DNA of 64,000 nucleotides. Source: Vreelandella sulfidaeris. GTDB taxonomy: Bacteria; Pseudomonadota; Gammaproteobacteria; Pseudomonadales; Halomonadaceae. Positions 57,924 through 64,000 of the stretch are shown piece after piece. The notes beneath the pieces are model-generated. The model was not told the origin of the DNA, did no database searches, and was given only the letters and a program-made list of their open reading frames with translations. The stretch lies in contig AP019514.1 in NCBI GenBank assembly GCA_007182875.1, forward strand, positions 2,542,001-2,606,000. Reading direction: 5' to 3'. Each line of letters starts with the position of its first letter. Positions within the stretch are counted from its first letter, which is position 1. A program made the translations under genes and the position numbers.

Positions 57924-59589
57924 TTACACTTTTGTGGGTTCTTCGTCGCGAAGTTGACGGCGTAGCACTTTGCCCACGTTAGTTTTAGGCAATTCATCGC
58001 GAAACTCGATGTACTTGGGCACCTTGTAACCGGTGAGCTCTTTTTTACACCACTGGCGTAGCGTCTGCTCATCAAGCTGACTATTCTTACTCACTACAAA
58101 CAGTTTGATCGCCTCACCAGCATTTTCATCCGGCACGCCGACCGCCGCTGACTCAAGCACATCCGGGTGAGCAGCCACTACATCCTCGACTTCATTGGGA
58201 TACACATTAAAGCCAGAGACCAGAATCATGTCTTTTTGCGGTCCACAATCCGGATGTAACCATCCTCCTGAAGGATGGCAATATCGCCGGTGTGGAACCA
58301 GCCATCCTCATCGATAGAGGCACGGGTTTCGTCTTCGCGCTGCCAATAACCTTTCATTACCTGCGGCCCTTGGACGCATAGCTCTCCTGGCTCGCCCATT
58401 GCTACGTCCTTACCGTCTGCATCCACGACTTTCACTGCAGTGCCCGCCACGGGCTTACCAATGGTGCCTAGTTGAATCGCATCGGTGGGGTTAAAACTAA
58501 CGATCGGCGATGTTTCAGTCAGACCATACCCTTCAGCAATCGGGCAACCCGTGGTTTGTTCCCAGCGCTGTGCCGCGGCTTTGGTCAGCGCCATGCCGCC
58601 TGAAATAGTCAGCTTCAGCTTGGAAAAATCGAGCTGCTTGAAGTCGTCCCGATTACACAGTGCATTAAATAGCGTGTTGAGGCCGATAAAGGCAGTGAAG
58701 GGCAGCCCTTGAGCTCTTTAACAAAGCCATCCAGGTCACGTGGATTGGTAATGAGCAAAGAGTGATTACCTGTCTCCATCAAAAACAAGCAGTTAACGGT
58801 AAACGTATAAATATGATAAACCGGCAGTGGCGCTATGACCATTTCTTCGCCATCGGTCAGGTGGGCGCCAATAGCTTCACGGGCCTGCAACATATTGGCA
58901 ACCAAGTTACGGTGCGTCAGCATTGCCCCTTTCGGTGTCCCTGTGGTGCCACCGGTGTATTGAAGCGCTGCTAAATCGTCGGGCGTCTTCTTGACCTCGG
59001 TATGGTTAAGCGAACTGCCTTTTTCAGCGCATCGCGAAAGCCAATCGCCCCAGGCAGCGAATAGGCCGGCACCATTTTCTTAACGTGCTTTACCACCGCA
59101 TTAATTAACCAGCGTTTGGGCGTCGTGCAAATCGCCAAGCTGGGTAACTAATACATGCTTGATATCTGTTTTATCAAGTATTTTCTCAAGCTTATCCGCC
59201 ATATTGGCCAAGATGAGAATGGCTTTCGCGTTGGAGTCTTTGAACTGATTTGCCATTTCCCGCTCGGTATAAAGCGGATTGGTATTGACCACCACCAAGC
59301 CTGCCCGCAGCGCGCCAAACACCGCCACAGGAAACTGCAGTACATTGGGTAGCTGAATAGCAATACGATCCCCGGGGACAAGGTCGGTTTCATGCTCTAG
59401 CCAAGCGGCAAAATCTGCAGATAAGCAATCAAGGTCGGCGAACGTGAGCGTTTTTCCCATGCAGGAAAAGGCTGGCTTATCCTTAAAACGTGCTACTGCG
59501 GTATGAAAAACATCCGTGACTGAATCGTACTGATCCAACCCTTCAAGCGCTGGGCCACGTAAAACGGCGGCGTTGGCGTGTTCGCTCAT
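57924..59589 (-). CDS. fadD: FadD, long-chain fatty-acid CoA ligase (frameshifted)
   Basis: About 555 residues. The ATG at 59589 with GGAG seven bases upstream gives [20 protein letters not shown]. Motifs: [18 protein letters not shown] (nucleotide loop), [21 protein letters not shown] sequence, [35 protein letters not shown] and, after a slip near 58228, [18 protein letters not shown] with [13 protein letters not shown]. Breaks lie at about 59105, 59010, 58910, 58705, 58605 and 58228. A PsrA-like box lies about 120 bases upstream. First enzyme of exogenous fatty-acid use. Confidence 0.93.
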
Positions 59590-59710
59590 GGGCAATCTCC
59601 GCTAATCGTGTCGGCGTGATCACCGACCTTGTTGTTGTCACTAGGCTATTGTGGCTAAGTTCATCGGCCCAACGATATACGACCCACGACAGGCTGTAAA
59701 ACGTTCGATT

Positions 59711-59724
59711 AAAACTTACGTTTC
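59711..59724. promoter_or_regulatory. PsrA-like operator of fadD
   Basis: AAAACTTACGTTTC fits (G/C)AAAC-N4-GTTT(G/C) at nine of ten positions and lies about 122 bases upstream of fadD. It is weaker than the site at 31875-31892. Confidence 0.5.
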
Positions 59725-59767
59725 AACTTTAGCCTATTTGAAAGCACCGAAAAAAACAAGCCTTCTC

Positions 59768-60568
59768 TCAATAACGTAAAGGACTCAGTCTATTATGGGC
59801 AATAACGCGCCTGGATTTCACCGTCGCACCAAACCAACAGCTCCCCGGCACCATACGCTGCCAGACTTCATTATGAGTGAGAGGCTCAGTAGCAATTACC
59901 GACACAATATCATCAGGGGTGGTGTGTTCAGCGAAATTAACCGTCATTTCAGCGTCGGAAAGCTCGGCCTCACCGAAGGGGAGCGCAACGCTTAATGTGG
60001 ACCAGCTTAGTGGTGCAAAAGTATACAAATACCGGCCATCAGACAGCAGCATATTGAAGACGCCCAGCGCTCTTAGCTGCTCACATAGCTGATGCAAGCA
60101 TTTCCACAGTGTTTCAGGCTCAGTAGGCGGCGTAGGGAAAGTGCGCCTCAGCTCTCCCAATAACCAGCAAAGGCGTGCTCACTGTCCGTGTTACCGACAG
60201 GCGTATAATTGCCTAATGCGAGACTCTCCCAGCCACTTAATTGGCCATTGTGCGCATAGCACCAAGGCCGACCCCACATTTCACGAGTGAAAGGATGGGT
60301 ATTGGCGAGCCTAACGCCGCCCACGTTAGCTTGACGAATGTGACTGATCACCACGTGGGACTTAATCGGGTAGTCGCAAATCAGCCGGGCGATAGGTGAA
60401 TCAACCGACGGATGTGGGTCACGAAAATCGCGGTAACCGCCCTCTTCGTAGAAGGCAATTCCCCAGCCATCTCGATGAGGGCCAGTGCCCCACCGCGGTG
60501 CAAAAGCCCGAAAAGCTAAAACAGATATCGGTGGGCACATTGGCACTCATGCCAAGCAGTTCACACAT
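59768..60568 (-). CDS. Class II glutamine amidotransferase, YafJ-like (frameshifted)
   Basis: N-terminal-nucleophile hydrolase of about 266 residues: [20 protein letters not shown] with Cys2 as the catalytic residue after Met removal. [40 protein letters not shown] with PFTREMWGR, and [11 protein letters not shown] match the GATase2 fold. The C-terminal part runs [16 protein letters not shown] to NRLSPLRY. Breaks lie at about 60500 and 60155. E. coli YafJ is a putative amidotransferase; the acceptor is unknown. Confidence 0.87.
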
Positions 60569-60614
60569 ACGCTTCACACATGCCCAGATACCAACCAGCT
60601 TCCTAAGTGATTCA

Positions 60615-61041
60615 TCAACCAATCACCGGTTCACGACGGCGTGGCGCTTCGTCATCATCGGCACGCTCCTCTTCCTGGGCAATATACTCAACTTCGCCAG
60701 GCCGACGCCACCACCACAATGCGACACCTATCAGCGCGCCTAGCGCCACACCCAACACCAGCCACATCAAGCCGCCACGTAATGCGGCGCCGTTGTTTTC
60801 TAAAAAGCCAACCGCTGCCACCATCGCCGAAGGTGCCCAACCGGTATAGAATTCCCCCCTCCTCTATGAGCGGTAACCGGAAACTGGCGGGTGCCCATAT
60901 CGCCCCAGCGACAGCCCAGGTCAGCACTAAGCGTGGCAAGCGAGGCAGAAAAGTGAACGCAAAGTAGACCGCGACAATCACTAACAACGACAGCCCGTAA
61001 TAACTCAACCACAGCAGTAATGTTGAATCTGCAAACAGCAT
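60615..61041 (-). CDS. Small membrane protein of unknown function (frameshifted)
   Basis: About 142 residues. The ATG at 61041 ([20 protein letters not shown]) follows GAGGG five bases away; an upstream in-frame ATG at 61053 exists. Three hydrophobic segments: [37 protein letters not shown] and [20 protein letters not shown]. The C-terminus is charged ([19 protein letters not shown]). One or two slips lie near 60850-60830. It is 46 bases upstream of the glutamine amidotransferase gene. I do not recognise the family. Confidence 0.6.
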
Positions 61042-61103
61042 AATAACCCTCATGTGGGTGAACTCACCCGACGTTAATTTCTCGTTATGGTACCTATCAA
61101 TTT

Positions 61104-63195
61104 ATGAAAGCACAGCAAGGCATACACACAGGTTTACCCGCTGCGCGCTATTATCGCGCTAATGACCCGCAATGGCACTGGCTAGAAGCGCGCAACGACC
61201 CAGAAGTCACCGCCTTTTAGAAGCCGCCAACCAACAACAAGCCGATTGGTTTGCTCCGCTCGCTCCGTTAGAGGAAACGTTATACCAGAGCCACCTCGCA
61301 CGCCGCGAATTAGCTGTGACCAGCCTTAAGACAACGCTTGATCACTTCACGTTCTGGAGCAAGACTGGCGCCGAGGACAACTACCCAAGCTGGTGGCGTC
61401 ACCCCAATAGCCAACCTGAACAACATGAATGTTTTTTCGATGTTAGCGCCCGCGCCGCAAAGCACGATTTTTACGACATGGGCGATATGGCCCTCTCACC
61501 CGATGAACAGTGGCTAGCCTGGACAGAAGATACCCAAGGCGATGAGCGGTTTACACTCTGGCTGAAAGCACTCCCCAGCGGCACGCCCATACCACTGCTT
61601 AACGATATTGGTGCGGGCCTGTGCTGGGCAGAGGACCAAACCGCCACCACGGCCACCCTGCTGTTTACTCGCTTTGATGACACGCAGCGACCCGATAGTG
61701 TTTGGCGTTTACCGCTGTCGCTAGCCGATCCTAGTGCTTCAAAAGAGCCCGTACTGGTGCTACGTGAAGAGGATCCAGAGTTTTGGCTCGGCATCGGCAA
61801 AACGCGTTCGCGGTCATGGCTGCTGCTTGAAAGTGGTTCAAAAGACACCAGCGAAATCCACTTGGTGCCCGCCCACACCCCCTGCCACGAAGCCGCTATG
61901 CATTCAGACGCGCCAACCGGGGTTGAGTACAGCATCGACCACCGCCCAGGTTTTTATTATCGCCTACATAACCAAGCAGGCGCTCATTTTCAACTCGATT
62001 ATTTGCCTGATAGCCAGCCTGGCTATTCTCAAGCTAGTTGGCAAACATTAATTAGCCACCGTGAAGAGGCCACGCTGGAGGGCGTTGATGCGTTTTCTTG
62101 GGGACTGATGCTGGCTGAACGTGATCATGACCAGGCGCAGGTGCGTTTGCGGCGGTTGGTACTTGACGCACAGCATGACTGCACACTGGATGAATACCTG
62201 ACATTGCCCGAGCAGCCCTGTTCGCAGATGCTTGAAGACGAGCCGCACTTCGATAGTCAGGTATTGCGCCTACGCGAAGAATCTTTTACTCAGCCACCCA
62301 GCTGGTTCGCGCTCGATCTGACCAACGGCGAACGGACACTGCTGAAACGCGCACCTGTATATGGCAACTTGCAGCCGGAACAGTTAATAAGCAAGCGTCT
62401 ATGGGCGACAAGCCAGGATGGTGAGCAAGTCCCTGTCTCGGTGGTCATGCGTGCCGACCTGGCCGATCAGCCCTTACCCACGCTGTTGTATGGCTATGGT
62501 GCATACGGCGAGGCTCTCGATCCCTGGTTTTCCATCGCTCGGCTGGAACTGCTTGAACGCGGCGCGGCTTTTGCCGTCGCCCACGTAAGGGGGGTGGTGA
62601 ACGCGGTGAGCCCTGGTATTTAAACGGCAAGATGGCCCATAAAGAAAACAGCTTTAACGACTTTATGGCTGCCCGCGAAGAGCTGATTGAACAGGGCGTT
62701 AGTGACTCACAGCGAATTGTGGCCTATGGCGCCAGTGCCGGGGGCTACTGGTGGGCACTTGTATCAATCGCGCCCCTGAAGCGTTCTGCGCCGCCCTACT
62801 AGACGTACCGTTTTTGGATGTGCTGCGTACTATGCAGAACCCCGATCTTCCCTCTTACTACTGCGGAGTACAGTGAATGGGGCAACCCGGAAGAACCGGA
62901 AGTCGCCACCCGAATACGCGATTATTCGCCTATCGATAACATCCAGACTCAGTCATATCCTGCGCTTTGGATTGAAGGCAGTTGGTTTGACACCCGCGTC
63001 AGCTATTGGGAACCCGCCAAGTTTTATGCGCAAGTGGCGCAACAACAGCAGGGCTCAGCGCCTATTTTGATGCGCACGGATATGAGCAGTGGACACGGTG
63101 GCGCCTCCGGCCGCTTCAAAGCTTGGCGGGATGCCGCGCGCCAAGACGCGTTTATCCTTTGGGCGCTAGGTTTGGCACAGCCCTCGCCAACCTAG
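61104..63195 (+). CDS. ptrB: Oligopeptidase B, prolyl oligopeptidase family (frameshifted)
   Basis: Cytoplasmic serine peptidase of about 696 residues that cleaves after Arg/Lys in small peptides. The start MKAQQGIHTGLPAARYYRAN is followed by a missing T at about 61217 (TAFLEAANQQQADW restored). The beta-propeller part (DMALSPDEQWLAWTEDTQGD) precedes the alpha/beta hydrolase: YGYGAYGEALDPWFSIARLE, AHVRGGGERGEPWYLNGKMA (slip near 62596), the nucleophile in YGASAGG (slip near 62745), Asp in GSWFDTRVSYWEP and His in DMSSGHGGASGR. Complete otherwise, with a terminator after it. Confidence 0.92.
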
Positions 63196-63235
63196 CGAGA
63201 GCTACTAACTAAGTAAATTTTCCAGGCGTTATTTT

Positions 63236-63258
63236 AGCAGTGCAAAGGCACTGCTTTT
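63236..63258 (+). terminator. Terminator of ptrB
   Basis: AGCAGTGC-AAAG-GCACTGCT then TTTT: eight-base perfect stem and T run about 40 bases after the stop. Confidence 0.88.
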
Positions 63259-63325
63259 AATGATAAGATGAATTTTATGAAAATAGTTTCCAAAAACTAT
63301 TCCATCATCATTAATCTTACGCCAT

Positions 63326-63359
63326 ACTATACGTTAGTCGTATAAACTATCGTTTAGTC
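63326..63359 (+). promoter_or_regulatory. Direct and inverted repeats upstream of the small IWDTP gene
   Basis: ACTATACGTTAGTC (63326-63339) and ACTATCGTTTAGTC (63346-63359) are near-identical, 20 bases apart. TATACG-TTAGT-CGTATA (63328-63344) is also an inverted repeat. They lie 15-48 bases before the start codon and could be an operator. Confidence 0.5.
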
Positions 63360-63373
63360 TTTAGGTGAAGCAA

Positions 63374-63529
63374 ATGAACCATCAAGAGCACTTTCCCACT
63401 ATCTGGGACACACCACGTAAACCAAAGGTAAAGGTAGCTAGCCCAACGCCCGATAAAAAAATTCTTACCCCGGTTAAAGAAGCGTTTTTATCTATTTGGG
63501 ATACCCCTAAGCGACAGCCCAGTGCTTAA
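63374..63529 (+). CDS. 51-residue protein with duplicated IWDTP motif
   Basis: The ATG at 63374 follows AGGTGAAG. The protein, MNHQEHFPTIWDTPRKPKVK, VASPTPDKKILTPVKEAFLS, IWDTPKRQPSA, has two copies of the block (T/S)IWDTP followed by basic residues and Pro, separated by a Lys/Pro-rich linker. It is basic, with no signal peptide or membrane segment. It has its own repeats upstream and a terminator separates it from ptrB. I do not recognise the family. The internal duplication and good ribosome site argue it is real. Function unknown; two short identical motifs suggest binding the same partner twice. Confidence 0.65.
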   Translation: MNHQEHFPTIWDTPRKPKVKVASPTPDKKILTPVKEAFLSIWDTPKRQPSA

Positions 63530-63540
63530 AACGGTAGGAA

Positions 63541-63996
63541 TTACATAGGCAACACGGCAATGATGTGTGACTCTAGCTGCTGCTCTGGCACTTCGTCCTG
63601 CGACACGGCAAAGCTACGCACGCTAATACCCTTGCGATGCACACGCTCGGCGTCATTGCTTAAAAGCGGATGCCAACCTGCCAGTTTGCGCCCTTCCGCC
63701 ACGCGCCGATAGCCACAGCTTTGTGGTAACCAAGTGAACTCTTTAACCAAGGCCGGTGTAAGCTGGGTGCAGTCAGGAACGCTGTCAAAACGATTAGAAT
63801 AATCGCTACATTGGCAGCTTTTGATGTCTAACAAGCGACAGGCAACGTTAAGCACCGCCAGTTCCTGGGTGTCCTCATCATGCAACTTTAACAGGCAACA
63901 TTGCCCGCAGCCGTCACACAGCGCCTCCCACTCCGGTGGCGTCAGTTCCTCCAGAGTAAAGCGCTCCCAAAAGCGTTCGCGCATCGCTGTTTCCAT
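63541..63996 (-). CDS. ycgN: YcgN family cysteine-cluster protein (UPF0260)
   Basis: About 151 residues, intact. EWEALCDGCGQCCLLKLHDE, VACRLLDIKSCQCSDYSNRF, VPDCTQLT, WLPQSCGYRR and AGWHPLL match UPF0260 with its eight conserved cysteines, which suggest bound metal. ATG at 63996 or, four codons later, at 63984 (MRERFWERF). It ends 12 bases from the small IWDTP gene, convergent with it. Function unknown. Confidence 0.92.
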   Translation of the reverse strand: METAMRERFWERFTLEELTPPEWEALCDGCGQCCLLKLHDEDTQELAVLNVACRLLDIKSCQCSDYSNRFDSVPDCTQLTPALVKEFTWLPQSCGYRRVAEGRKLAGWHPLLSNDAERVHRKGISVRSFAVSQDEVPEQQLESHIIAVLPM

Positions 63997-64000
63997 CGAC

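Overview
The window looks like a chromosomal segment of a Halomonas-type gammaproteobacterium. The evidence is a complete 16S-23S-5S rRNA operon with a Halomonas-like 16S sequence, moderately GC-rich coding DNA, and gene families typical of Pseudomonas and Halomonas (PsrA-like boxes, DUF5924, EpmC, ArsJ, RssB with a PP2C domain). I see no prophage, insertion sequence, integron or CRISPR array. About two thirds of the protein genes are broken by one or more single-base indels. Where the expected protein is recognisable, most breaks sit in short homopolymers and a one-base change restores the family sequence. I treat these as probable sequencing or assembly errors and annotate each broken gene as one locus spanning its fragments.

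Layout. 1-6.6 kb: fadB (partial), a DUF5924/DUF2914 membrane protein, a SlyA-like regulator, a small membrane protein, a universal stress protein and the ABC-F ATPase uup. 6.7-14.7 kb: a leftward beta-oxidation-type operon (substrate-binding protein, acyl-CoA synthetase, acyl-CoA dehydrogenase, thiolase, second acyl-CoA ligase), with an AraC-type regulator converging on it. 14.8-24.4 kb: tatD, several conserved proteins of unknown function (including DUF2795 proteins, one with a C2H2 zinc finger), a hemerythrin, epmC, a MATE pump, a DUF3080 lipoprotein, tusA, an ABM protein and rlmM. 24.5-29.7 kb: the rRNA operon on the minus strand, with promoter, boxA sites, processing stems and terminator. 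29.9-36.6 kb: a second fatty-acid/acyl-CoA region (large acyl-CoA dehydrogenase with a strong PsrA-like operator, SDR, acyl-CoA synthetase, TetR regulator, thiolase).

36.7-47.8 kb is the most interesting part: an arsenic and phosphate region. arsC is translationally coupled by an ATGA overlap to a chemoreceptor gene. Divergent from it run arsH and acr3. Converging on these is gap-arsJ, the arsenate detoxification pair that makes and exports 1-arseno-3-phosphoglycerate. Immediately upstream lies pstSCAB with a consensus Pho box. The arsC/arsH intergenic region and the gap promoter carry nearly the same operator-like inverted repeat, so they are probably co-regulated, although no arsR lies in the window. 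47.8-64 kb: a TSUP transporter and Bcr/CflA-type efflux pair, an mlaA-rssB-rssC-like operon (the MlaA has a tandem-repeat acidic tail and the RssB-like receiver is degenerate), a FabH-like synthase, hrpA, fadD, a glutamine amidotransferase, oligopeptidase B, an unusual 51-residue protein with a duplicated IWDTP motif, and ycgN.

Fatty-acid degradation recurs across the window: fadB, fadD and the large acyl-CoA dehydrogenase each have a PsrA-like box upstream, which suggests one regulon.
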